From Bradyrhizobium arachidis (GTDB taxonomy: Bacteria; Pseudomonadota; Alphaproteobacteria; Rhizobiales; Xanthobacteraceae): a stretch of DNA of 64,000 nucleotides. The translations under genes and the position numbers were made by a program. The DNA lies in NCBI RefSeq assembly GCF_015291705.1, contig NZ_CP030050.1, positions 4,960,001 through 5,024,000 on the forward strand. The letters are read 5' to 3'. How positions within the stretch are numbered: the first letter of the stretch is position 1; each line of letters begins with the position of its first letter. Shown piece after piece: positions 17,612 to 25,512 of this stretch. The notes beneath the pieces are model-generated. The model searched no databases and was not told the DNA's origin. It saw only the letters and a list, made by a program, of their open reading frames with translations.

Positions 17612-18523
17612 ATGCCCCCGAACGACAACCGGATTGATGCGCGAGACTGGTCGCTGCTTGCGGTGCTCTCGATCCTCTGGGGCGGCTCGTTCTTTTTCAA
17701 TGGCGCGGCGTTGCGGGAGTTGCCGCCGCTGACGCTTGTGCTCCTGCGCGTTGCGCTCGGGGCGGCCATGCTCTTGCCGTCGCTCCGGATGCAGGGCATC
17801 AGTCTTCCCAAGGATATGGCAGGCTGGAAGCCGTTCGTCGCAATCGGACTGCTCAACAACGTCATCCCGTTCTCGCTGATCGTGATCGGTCAGACCTTCG
17901 TTCCGAGCGGGCTGGCCTCGATCCTGAATGCCACGACGCCGCTGTTCACGGTAATGGTGATGGCGGCGGCCGGCGAAGAGGCTCTGCAGATACGGCGTGT
18001 GGCCGGCGTGGCGCTGGGCGTCGTCGGCGTGGTCATCCTGCGCGGATGGGGCATCGAGACGAGGTCGGGGCAGGGCCTCGGAATCCTGCTTTGCCTCGGC
18101 GGCGCATTCAGCTATGGCCTTGCGGCGCTGGCGGCGCGGCGGCTGCTGAAGGACTCCGCTCCACTTGGCACCGCGACGTTTCAGCTGATGGCGTCAACGG
18201 TGATGATGGCCATCGTCGCCGGCGCGATGGAACAGCCGTGGCATCTGCCGATGCCGGGTCTTGCGACCTGGCTCGCGGTGCTCGGGCTTGCCGCGCTGTC
18301 GACGGCGCTCGCCTACATCGTCTTCTTTCAGATCATCCGGCGCTCGGGCGCGACCAATGTGATGCTGGTGACGCTGCTCATTCCCGTCACGGCCATCCTG
18401 CTGGGATGGCTGCTACTGGGCGAGCCGATCTCTGCGCGGGAGATCGCGGGCGCGCTCGTCATCAGCAGCGCGTTGCTGGTGATCGACGGACGCGTTCTGA
18501 ATCTGCTGCGGCGCGTCACGTAA
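17612..18523 (+). CDS. EamA/DMT-family transporter
   Basis: 303 residues with two EamA halves and about ten membrane segments: LLAVLSILWGGSFFFNGAAL opens the first, VALGVVGVVILRGWGIE and SYGLAALAARRLL the second, ending IPVTAILLGWLLLGEPIS. ATG 17612 is preferred to a TTG seven codons upstream because GAGG lies 8-9 nt before it. It is clearly a different subfamily from the preceding EamA protein, so this is a pair rather than a recent duplication. The exported metabolite is unknown. Confidence 0.87.
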   Translation: MPPNDNRIDARDWSLLAVLSILWGGSFFFNGAALRELPPLTLVLLRVALGAAMLLPSLRMQGISLPKDMAGWKPFVAIGLLNNVIPFSLIVIGQTFVPSGLASILNATTPLFTVMVMAAAGEEALQIRRVAGVALGVVGVVILRGWGIETRSGQGLGILLCLGGAFSYGLAALAARRLLKDSAPLGTATFQLMASTVMMAIVAGAMEQPWHLPMPGLATWLAVLGLAALSTALAYIVFFQIIRRSGATNVMLVTLLIPVTAILLGWLLLGEPISAREIAGALVISSALLVIDGRVLNLLRRVT

Positions 18524-18628
18524 GTTCCGGGTCGCCGTTTCATCTCGCGGAAAATCGTCGAGCTTGCCAGCGACGAGTCTCCTTGCGACACTCTCCACAA
18601 AACAAGACTACAAAACAGGGAGAGAACG

Positions 18629-19864
18629 ATGCCGGGTCGTCGCGAAAACCTTGCTGCCCTCGCCATGCTTGTCGCCGGCGTGCTCGCTGCGACGCCGGCC
18701 TCGGCGCAGAAGAAATACGACCCCGGCGCCAGCGACGCCGAAATCAAGATCGGCAACATCATGCCCTATAGCGGGCCGGCGTCGTCCTATGGCGTGATCG
18801 GCAAGACCGAGGCCGCGTTCTTCAAGATGATCAACGACCAGGGCGGCATCAACGGCCGCAAGATCAATTTCATCAGCTATGACGATGCCTATTCGCCGCC
18901 GAAGGCGATCGAGCAGGCGCGCAAGCTGGTCGAGAGCGACGAAGTCCTCCTGATCTTCCAACCGCTCGGCACGCCCTCGAACTCCGCGATCATGAAATAC
19001 ATGAACGCGAAGAAGGTGCCGCAGCTTTTCGTCGCCTCCGGCGGCACCAAATTCGGCGACCCCAAGAACTTTCCCTGGACCATGGGCTTCCAGCCCAACT
19101 ACCAGAGCGAGGGCCGGATCTACGCAAAATACATCCGCGATCATTTCCCGAACAGCAAGATCGCGGTGTTCTGGCAGAACGACGACGCCGGCAAGGACCA
19201 GTTCAAGGGCCTGAAGGACGGGCTCGGCGACAAGGCCAATATGATCATCGCCGACAAATCCTACGAGGTGAGCGATCCCTCGATCGACTCGCAGATCGTG
19301 GCCCTGCACGATTCCGGCGCCGACATCTTCTTCTCATGGGCGGCGCCGAAAGGTTCGGCACAGGCGATCCGGAAAGTGGGCGAGCTCGGCTGGAAGCCAA
19401 AATTCTTTCTGGCCAACACCGCGACCTCGGTCGCCTCGGTGCTCAAGCCCGCCGGGCTCGAATATTCCAAGGACATCATCTCGACGGTCTATCTGAAGGA
19501 TCCGACCGATCCGACCTGGGACAAGGATCCGGCCGTGGTGAAATGGCGCGAATTCATGGACAAGTATTACCCTGATGGCGACAAGGCCAATGCCAACAAC
19601 GTCTATGGCTATGTGCAGGCCGAGGCGATGGCGCAGGTCCTCAAGCAGTGCGGCGACAATCTCACGCGCGAGAACGTCATGAAGCAGGCCGCGAACCTGA
19701 AGGAGTTTCATACCGACCTGATGCTGCCGGGGATCATGGTCAACACCTCGCCGGATGATTATTTCCCGATCGAGCAGATGCAGCTGATGCGCTTCAACGG
19801 GCAAGCCTGGGAGCTGTTCGGCGAGGTCATCACCGGCGAGGTCGGCCACGAGCGCAGCCAGTAG
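18629..19864 (+). CDS. ABC transporter substrate-binding protein, branched-chain amino acid (LivK/HAAT) type
   Basis: 411-residue periplasmic binding protein. The N-terminal signal peptide ends near ATPASAQ. The mature protein begins with the family pattern EIKIGNIMPYSGPASSYG and continues with GGINGRKINFISYDDAYSP and KAIEQARKLVESDEVLLIF, all characteristic of type I Leu/Ile/Val or aromatic-compound binding proteins. GGGAGAG lies 6-7 nt before the ATG. No permease or ATPase gene is next to it, so it is an orphan receptor that must use a transporter encoded elsewhere. The ligand cannot be predicted. Its stop directly abuts the convergent ligase gene. Confidence 0.9.
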   Translation: MPGRRENLAALAMLVAGVLAATPASAQKKYDPGASDAEIKIGNIMPYSGPASSYGVIGKTEAAFFKMINDQGGINGRKINFISYDDAYSPPKAIEQARKLVESDEVLLIFQPLGTPSNSAIMKYMNAKKVPQLFVASGGTKFGDPKNFPWTMGFQPNYQSEGRIYAKYIRDHFPNSKIAVFWQNDDAGKDQFKGLKDGLGDKANMIIADKSYEVSDPSIDSQIVALHDSGADIFFSWAAPKGSAQAIRKVGELGWKPKFFLANTATSVASVLKPAGLEYSKDIISTVYLKDPTDPTWDKDPAVVKWREFMDKYYPDGDKANANNVYGYVQAEAMAQVLKQCGDNLTRENVMKQAANLKEFHTDLMLPGIMVNTSPDDYFPIEQMQLMRFNGQAWELFGEVITGEVGHERSQ

Positions 19865-21145
19865 TCACTTCTGGCGACCGGCTTTGGCCTTCAGCACCAT
19901 GCCGCCCGCGACGCCGACGCCGAGCACATACATCCAGCCCTCGTGGAAATCGAACAGATGCGAGTTCAGAAGTGAGCTCGCGATGTTTTGCACGACCGCG
20001 ACGAGCCCGATCCAGGCCGCGAGACCTTCGCCGAGGAACAGGCGGAGGTGCGCGAGCCACATCGCGTAGAGCAGGACGATGCCGAGCGCGCCCCATTGCA
20101 TCGCGGCGTGCAGGGTCTGGTTGTGCGGATTGCTGACGACCTCCGCATCGAGGCTGCTGCCGTCCGTGGCGGCGCGCTCGAACTGGCGCTTGATCGAGCC
20201 GGTACCGTGGCCGATCAGAGGCGCCTCCGTGAAGGCGTGAAGCGCCTTACGCCAATAAGTCAGCCGCTGTGCGGTCGATGCGTGGCTGATGTCCTCGTGG
20301 CCGTGGCGGTATTCGACGGCAATGTCGGTGACGCGCTGGCGCAGATAGGGCGACGTCGTCCAGGCGAGGCTGCTCGCGGCGATTGTGCCCGCGAGCAGGA
20401 TCAGCGCCGCGGGCCGGCTGAGGTGTTTCCACGCGAACAGGCCGAGCAGCACCGCGATGCAGAGCAAGGCAGTGCGGGCCGCGGCGACGAACACCATGTT
20501 GGTGGCGAACAGCAGGATCAAGGCGATGCAAGCGGCGGTCGCGACCGCGCGTCCGCCGCGCCAGAACGTCATCGCCGGCAGCGCGAGAGCGAAGGCGCAA
20601 AGCGTGAATTCCTGACTCTGATCGATGTAGTTCTTGACCGGGACGCCTGATGACGCCGTCGCGGTGATCTTCCAGGAGGGATCGAGCAGCACGATCCAGG
20701 AGTAGACCGCAAGCAGCGCGCAGGAGCCGAGAAAGGCGAGACAGACCTGGAGGCCGCGTTCCGACCGGCTGAAATGGTAGATCAGCGGCGGAATGAGCAC
20801 GAGCTTTGCGACCGGTTTGACCGCGTGCAGCCGGTCCGGCCAGGCGCCGTCCGACCACAGCATGCCTACAAGCGCGAGCAGCAGGAAGGCAAAGGGGAGG
20901 GCAAAGGCAGGCCGTCCGAACTCCCGGCCATAGTCGCGCCAGTCGATGGTCGGAGTGACAGCCAGCAGCCAGAACCCGACGAAGATTGAAGGCGCCGTGG
21001 TCGACCATGGCAGCGACGCTGCGATCAGGACGACGAGCACGTCCGCGGCCCGGCCCAGCGCTGCTGAACGGCCCAGCGCCTGCCATCGGCTGCGCCGGAT
21101 CTGCGGACCGGCCGGGCCAGACCATAGCGCGGATTCGGCGGTCAT
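19865..21145 (-). CDS. O-antigen ligase-like membrane protein (Wzy/WaaL family)
   Basis: 426 residues with about 10-12 hydrophobic segments and the Wzy_C/O-antigen ligase signature in the large periplasmic loop: APLIGHGTGSIKRQFE followed by VVSNPHNQTLHAAMQWGALGIV. The PHN/H motif and GHG are usual for WaaL and related ligases, which transfer undecaprenyl-linked glycans to lipid A-core or other acceptors. It is the last gene of the polysaccharide cluster running leftward from 25387; the gap to the preceding glycosyltransferase is only 11 bp. It is probably the ligation or polymerisation step for the glycan exported by the ABC transporter encoded here. Confidence 0.85.
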   Translation of the reverse strand: MTAESALWSGPAGPQIRRSRWQALGRSAALGRAADVLVVLIAASLPWSTTAPSIFVGFWLLAVTPTIDWRDYGREFGRPAFALPFAFLLLALVGMLWSDGAWPDRLHAVKPVAKLVLIPPLIYHFSRSERGLQVCLAFLGSCALLAVYSWIVLLDPSWKITATASSGVPVKNYIDQSQEFTLCAFALALPAMTFWRGGRAVATAACIALILLFATNMVFVAAARTALLCIAVLLGLFAWKHLSRPAALILLAGTIAASSLAWTTSPYLRQRVTDIAVEYRHGHEDISHASTAQRLTYWRKALHAFTEAPLIGHGTGSIKRQFERAATDGSSLDAEVVSNPHNQTLHAAMQWGALGIVLLYAMWLAHLRLFLGEGLAAWIGLVAVVQNIASSLLNSHLFDFHEGWMYVLGVGVAGGMVLKAKAGRQK

Positions 21146-21156
21146 GCGGACGGCGC

Positions 21157-22536
21157 CTACTGTGCGGCGACCAGCCGTTCCCTCGTCAGCTCATGGCCGA
21201 GGAAGTCGCGGGCCTGGGTCTCGTAGCCGAAGCGCTTTGCAAGCTCGTGGCGCCTTGCGCGGATCCTGCCGCGGCACTCCTCCTGCCGCGTCAGCACGCG
21301 CGTGACGGAGGCGGCGATCGCCTCGGTCGAGAACGGGTCGAAATAGTCGGCGAGCTCGCCCGCGACCTCGCGGAACACCGCGATGTCGGAGCACAGCACC
21401 GGCGTGCTGGCCGCGAGCGCTTCGATGATCGGGATGCCGAAGCCTTCGGCAAGGCTCGGCATGATCACGCCGTGTGCCTCCGCGATCAGCGCGGCCTTTT
21501 CATGCTCGTCGACATAGCCGGCGAAACGGACGTTGTTCGGAAGATCGCGCATCCGGCTGATCTGGCCGGCATAGCCGATCACCACGAGATCGGCCTGGGG
21601 GATGTTGCGGAAGGCGCGAATGACGGTGGCGACGTTCTTGCGCGGCTCGTTCGACACGATGATGACGAAGTTCGGCCGCCCCGGACGCCCCGACGGGGCT
21701 GGGAGGTGCAGGACATCCGGGGCGTCGAACCGGGTGCGGGGATACACGACCCGCGCCGGCAGGTGCGCAAATTGCGGCAACAGTTCCCTGAACCGCATCA
21801 TGCTGTAGTTTGAAACGAAGGCGAGCTCGTCGGCCTGGCGCAGGCTGGTGCGAATTCGCGCCAGGAACTGCCGCGTGGCGATGTCGCTGAGCTTGAGGTC
21901 GGTGAGCGGCAACAGATCGTGGACGACGCAGATCACCTTGGCGTCCGGCCTGCGCCTGATCGCGACGCGAGTCGGGGTGTCCACGACGATGACGTCGTAG
22001 TCGCGCGCATCGATCCGCGGCGGCGGCAGCAGGAAGAAGGCCGAGGAGTCCTGATAGTTGAAGAATCCGGGCTCGAGCTGGAAGTCGCGGAACAGTTCGA
22101 GGTGGCTCAGATCCGGCGGAATATATTCGAGCGCGGCGGTGCGGTTCTCGATCAGCCGCGCGTGCAGGCCACGCAGGCCGATCGCGCGCAGCAGGCAGAG
22201 CAAGTTGTCCCGCGACAGCAACAGGCCGGCCCGCTGGCGGAGCCAGTCGAACTTGCGGCGCGTGCCGCTGAGCGTCACCGGCCCGCTCACATTGACTTCG
22301 TCGAGGAAGCGATAAAGAGCGAGCAGCTCGATGTTGCGCGACTGCGCCGGAAACAGCTTGGTGCGTCGCTCACGCCGGCACAGCTTGCGGTGGCGCTTGG
22401 AGGTCTCGACCAGCAGCGTGAGCTCGTGGCCCTCCGAGGCGAGCGAACGGGCCAGCTCCCGGGTGAAGTGGAAGATGCCGCGCTTGTGATTGGGTTGTCC
22501 GAGCGACTCGGACACGAAGAGGATGTTCTGTTTCAT
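21157..22536 (-). CDS. Glycosyltransferase family 4 protein
   Basis: 459 residues beginning MKQNILFVSESLGQPNHKRG. Two Rossmann-like halves of the GT-B fold are apparent. The C-terminal half has VIVSNEPRKNVATVIRAF and the E-x7-E nucleotide-sugar motif in SLAEGFGIPIIEALAASTPVL followed by DIAVFREVAGELADYFDP. The sequence resembles mannosyl/rhamnosyl transferases of the WbaZ/MtfB group, but donor and acceptor are unknown. ATG 22536 overlaps the stop of the Wzt-type ATPase gene by 4 bp (ATGA), so translation is probably coupled. A long open frame continues upstream but lies over the ATPase gene and is not coding. Confidence 0.88.
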   Translation of the reverse strand: MKQNILFVSESLGQPNHKRGIFHFTRELARSLASEGHELTLLVETSKRHRKLCRRERRTKLFPAQSRNIELLALYRFLDEVNVSGPVTLSGTRRKFDWLRQRAGLLLSRDNLLCLLRAIGLRGLHARLIENRTAALEYIPPDLSHLELFRDFQLEPGFFNYQDSSAFFLLPPPRIDARDYDVIVVDTPTRVAIRRRPDAKVICVVHDLLPLTDLKLSDIATRQFLARIRTSLRQADELAFVSNYSMMRFRELLPQFAHLPARVVYPRTRFDAPDVLHLPAPSGRPGRPNFVIIVSNEPRKNVATVIRAFRNIPQADLVVIGYAGQISRMRDLPNNVRFAGYVDEHEKAALIAEAHGVIMPSLAEGFGIPIIEALAASTPVLCSDIAVFREVAGELADYFDPFSTEAIAASVTRVLTRQEECRGRIRARRHELAKRFGYETQARDFLGHELTRERLVAAQ

Positions 22537-23273
22537 GCGCGTTTCTCGCGGAGCTCGAAGGCGTGCGTGGCCGGCGGCTCGACCGTCACGGTCGAGGCGA
22601 TGCGGCCGTGATCGAGGTTGATGATGCTGGAGCAGGTGCGGCGCAGCAGCGGCTGGTCGTGCGAGGCGATGATCACGATCGCCGCCTGCGAGACGAGGTT
22701 CAGAAGGCGTTCCTGCGCCTTCTCGGCAAAGTGCTCGTCGACCACGCTCAGCCATTCGTCGAGCAGCAGGATGTCGGCCGGGAAGGCGGTGGCGGTCGCG
22801 AACAGCACGCGCATCAGCATGCCTGAGGAGAACATCCGTAACGGCAGCCGCTGCATGCGCGTCTCGAGCTCGGTGAAGGCCCAGATATCGTCGATCACGC
22901 TGCGGGTCGGCTTGCGGCCGCTGATCCGCAGCAGCAGCGCGATATTGTCCTCGGCGACGAAGTCGACGTTGACGCCGGCATTCAGGCCGAGCAGGGGCAT
23001 CACGTTGCCGCGGATATCGACGCTGCCGCTGCTCGGCGGATAGACGCCGGCGATCAGCCGCAGCAGCGTGGATTTGCCGGAGCCGTTGGGACCGGCAAGC
23101 CCGATGCGGGCGCCTGCTTCGGCTTCGATCGTGACATCGTCGACGGCGCGGATGATCCGCATCTCGCTGGGCTCGCGGATGAGATGGCCGAGCAGCCGCC
23201 GCTTCAGCGAATGATCGTAAGCGCCGTAAAGCGGATAGTCGAGACAGACGTTGCGCAAGTTGATCGAGACCAT
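22533..23273 (-). CDS. Polysaccharide ABC transporter ATP-binding protein (Wzt/KpsT type)
   Basis: 246-residue ATPase that powers export of a lipid-linked glycan. Walker A is GLAGPNGSGKSTLLRL; the signature is the polysaccharide-exporter variant FSSGMLMRVLFATA instead of LSGGQ; Walker B is DILLLDEWLSVVD; and the switch His is in IIASHDQPLLRR. It is as short as KpsT and lacks the C-terminal carbohydrate-binding domain found in Wzt proteins that select capped O-antigens. It is encoded 3 bp downstream of the fused glycosyltransferase-permease and overlaps the next glycosyltransferase by 4 bp. Confidence 0.93.
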   Translation of the reverse strand: MVSINLRNVCLDYPLYGAYDHSLKRRLLGHLIREPSEMRIIRAVDDVTIEAEAGARIGLAGPNGSGKSTLLRLIAGVYPPSSGSVDIRGNVMPLLGLNAGVNVDFVAEDNIALLLRISGRKPTRSVIDDIWAFTELETRMQRLPLRMFSSGMLMRVLFATATAFPADILLLDEWLSVVDEHFAEKAQERLLNLVSQAAIVIIASHDQPLLRRTCSSIINLDHGRIASTVTVEPPATHAFELREKRA

Positions 23274-23276
23274 GCG

Positions 23277-25217
23277 TCAAATCCAGAATGCCGCTTTGCG
23301 CAGGTGAACCAGCGTCAGCAGGCTCGCACCAATCAGAAGCGCCAGCGCGACGAGCACGTAGGCGATGCTGACGGGATCGACATGGCCGCCCGCCAGCGGC
23401 TCGCGCCAGACCGCGAACAGATGCGTCAGCGGATTGAGCCGCATCACTGTCGAGCGGTGGTTGATGATGTCCGACGACCAGATCACGGGCGAGGCGAGAA
23501 AGGCGAGCATCAGCGTGGATTCGATGATGGGCTTGAGGTCGCGATAGCGCGTTGCCATCGCGCCGAGGACGAGGCTTAGGGCGAAGGTGCAGGCCACGAA
23601 GACCAGGAGGCCGGGCAGCGCCGCCAGGGCGTGCGAGAGGTCGTGGGGCGACAGGATGAGCCACAGCACCAGCGGCACGCAGGCGTTATGGAGCGCGAAC
23701 AGCGCATGCCGGAACGTGCATTGCAGCAGGAAGATGATCGGCGGCAGCGCCCGGTCGCGGATCATGCTCGCGGAGTTTTGCAGCGCCGTGGTGGCGTCGA
23801 GCACCACGCTGTTGAGGAAGGTCCAGGCCGTCATCGACAGCGCCAGCATGGGCAGGCGCGATACCACGCCGGCGTTCGACATCTGCCCGATCACCGAGCC
23901 GAGCACCGCGACCACGATCGCCATCTGGAGCGACATCCAGAACGGGCCGAGCAGCGAGCGCACATAGCGGTGGCGCATGTCGGACCAGGCCAGCGCCGCC
24001 GCGATCCGGACGGTGTCCACCCAGCCGGTTGCCTGCGGCGGCTCGGGCCGCGCCGATCGCTGCTCGCTGGGGGCGGCGACGGCTTCGCGGTAGACGGTCT
24101 CCATGCCTTGCTTGAAGGCGGTGGCGGAATAGCGGCTGAGCGCGCGCGTCCGCGCCGACAGTCCCATGCGGCGCCGCCGCTCGGGATCGCGGATCAGGGT
24201 GTCGATGGCCTCACCCAGCTTCTCGGCATCGCCGGGCGGCACCGTGATCGCCTCCATGCCGTGGCGGGCGACGCGCGGCACCGCGGTGTCGAGTGCAGTG
24301 TTCACCACCGGACGGCCGGCAGCCATGGCCTCGAGCTGCACGAGGCCGAAAGTCTCGGCATTGGTGACCGAGGGCATCACGAAGACGTCGGAAAGGCACA
24401 TCAGCTTGATGCGCTCGCAATCATTGACCGAGCCGAGCAGGCGGACTCGGTCGCCGACGCCAAGCTCGGCGATCAGCTGCTCGAGCCGCGGCCGCTCCAC
24501 GCCCTCGCCGATGATCCAGGCCTCGAAATTGTGCAAAGCCGCGGCGCGGATCAGCACGTCGAAACCCTTGTAGGGCACGAGCCGGCCGCAGGCGAGCACG
24601 AGCCGGCCGCGATCATTGACGTGGTGCGGCTCGATCTTCGCCCAGTCATAGCCCGAAGTGTCAATGCCGAATGGCACGACGTGGCACTTGTCCTCGAACT
24701 CGCGCAGCAGGGGCGTGTTGTCGACCAGCACGTGGTCGGACACGACGATCGCCTTGGCGCGCCGCAGCGTCCGCCGCATCAAGGGTTCGATGAACCAGCG
24801 CAGGCCGGCATGGCTGACGATGTCGGCATGCCAGTGCACCACCAGCGGCCGCTTGGCGCCGAATCCGAACGCGAAGACGAGGTCGGCGAGCGGAAAGGGG
24901 GCGTGCAGGGCGAGCAGATCGTGCTCAGCCATCTTGCGCCAGAGACGCCAGGGATAGGTCGGGGCGGCAGGGAGCGACAGGACATTGCCGAACGAGCGGA
25001 CGCGCTCGACCGGCACATCGTCGACGACGATGTCGCGCCGCTCGACCGATTGCGAGCAGACCAGCACGGCGGAGGCGAAGACGTCCTTCAGGCTCGCGCA
25101 GATGTCGCGGATCACCGTGAGGGTGCCGCCGAACAGGTCGGGATAATAGATCTTGAAGATGTGCAGCACCGACGGGCGGCGCGGGGTTTCGTGCAAGTTG
25201 TCTTGGGTGTGATGCAT
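23277..25217 (-). CDS. Glycosyltransferase family 4 fused to a Wzm-type ABC-2 permease
   Basis: 646 residues in a single frame. Residues about 15-380 form a GT4 glycosyltransferase: HIFKIYYPDLFGGTLTVIRD at the start, VLACGRLVPYKGFDVLIRAA and the E-x7-E motif AETFGLVQLEAMAAGRPVV. After a Pro/Arg linker (about 381-398), residues 400-646 form an ABC-2 type polysaccharide permease: the amphipathic WSDMRHRYVRSLLGPFW, six membrane segments, RDLKPIIESTLMLAF, SPVIWSSDIINHRSTVMRLNP, and an aromatic C-terminus. The two activities are normally separate proteins. ATG 25217 is used; the long upstream extension overlaps a small membrane-protein gene. The Wzt-type ATPase follows 3 bp downstream, so together they form the exporter. 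Confidence 0.88.
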   Translation of the reverse strand: MHHTQDNLHETPRRPSVLHIFKIYYPDLFGGTLTVIRDICASLKDVFASAVLVCSQSVERRDIVVDDVPVERVRSFGNVLSLPAAPTYPWRLWRKMAEHDLLALHAPFPLADLVFAFGFGAKRPLVVHWHADIVSHAGLRWFIEPLMRRTLRRAKAIVVSDHVLVDNTPLLREFEDKCHVVPFGIDTSGYDWAKIEPHHVNDRGRLVLACGRLVPYKGFDVLIRAAALHNFEAWIIGEGVERPRLEQLIAELGVGDRVRLLGSVNDCERIKLMCLSDVFVMPSVTNAETFGLVQLEAMAAGRPVVNTALDTAVPRVARHGMEAITVPPGDAEKLGEAIDTLIRDPERRRRMGLSARTRALSRYSATAFKQGMETVYREAVAAPSEQRSARPEPPQATGWVDTVRIAAALAWSDMRHRYVRSLLGPFWMSLQMAIVVAVLGSVIGQMSNAGVVSRLPMLALSMTAWTFLNSVVLDATTALQNSASMIRDRALPPIIFLLQCTFRHALFALHNACVPLVLWLILSPHDLSHALAALPGLLVFVACTFALSLVLGAMATRYRDLKPIIESTLMLAFLASPVIWSSDIINHRSTVMRLNPLTHLFAVWREPLAGGHVDPVSIAYVLVALALLIGASLLTLVHLRKAAFWI

Positions 25218-25225
25218 GATGGTGG

Positions 25226-25387
25226 TCAGCCTGCGAGCAGCGCGGCGACGAACGGTGCGGCCAGCACCGAGATGAAGATCACGCCCCGCATCAGTGCCGG
25301 CAGCATCGGCTCGATCAGGCCGTGGCGGCCCTCGAACATCGGAACGGTACACGGTGCACTGGAAATGCGGGCCAAGCGGTCGGCCAT
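25226..25387 (-). CDS. Small membrane protein at the head of the polysaccharide cluster
   Basis: A 53-residue frame starting MADRLARISSAPCTVPMF, with one hydrophobic segment at the C-terminus (about residues 34-53, GVIFISVLAAPFVAALLAG). AGGGA lies about 9 nt before the ATG, and its TGA stop is 8 bp before the start of the fused glycosyltransferase-permease, which otherwise has a weak ribosome site. The spacing suggests a leader-type or coupled small gene. No family is recognised. It could be a chance ORF, but its codon choice and position fit a real gene. Confidence 0.5.
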   Translation of the reverse strand: MADRLARISSAPCTVPMFEGRHGLIEPMLPALMRGVIFISVLAAPFVAALLAG

Positions 25388-25432
25388 GGTCAATGTCCCT
25401 TTAAATCGCGCCCTCAGTGGCGTTCCGTATAT

Positions 25433-25488
25433 GTGGGAAAATTTACCACGTCAATCGCAAAACGGGAAAATGTGGGATTGTGTCCCAC
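25433..25488. promoter_or_regulatory. Two palindromic operator-like sites in a divergent promoter region
   Basis: GTGGGA-TTGTG-TCCCAC (25472-25488, perfect) and GTGGGA-AAATT-TACCAC (25433-25449, one mismatch) lie 39 bp apart between the polysaccharide cluster (leftward, start 25387) and the DUF6502 gene (rightward, start 25513). Equal arm and spacer lengths point to one dimeric DNA-binding protein. The regulator is not identified. Confidence 0.55.
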
Positions 25489-25512
25489 GTGAGGCATTGG
25501 TACAATTCAGAC

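Noticed and set aside
18629..19864. Complete branched-chain amino acid ABC transporter operon
   Set aside because: Only the binding protein is present; the neighbours are EamA exporters and a polysaccharide ligase, so no permease or ATPase can be claimed.
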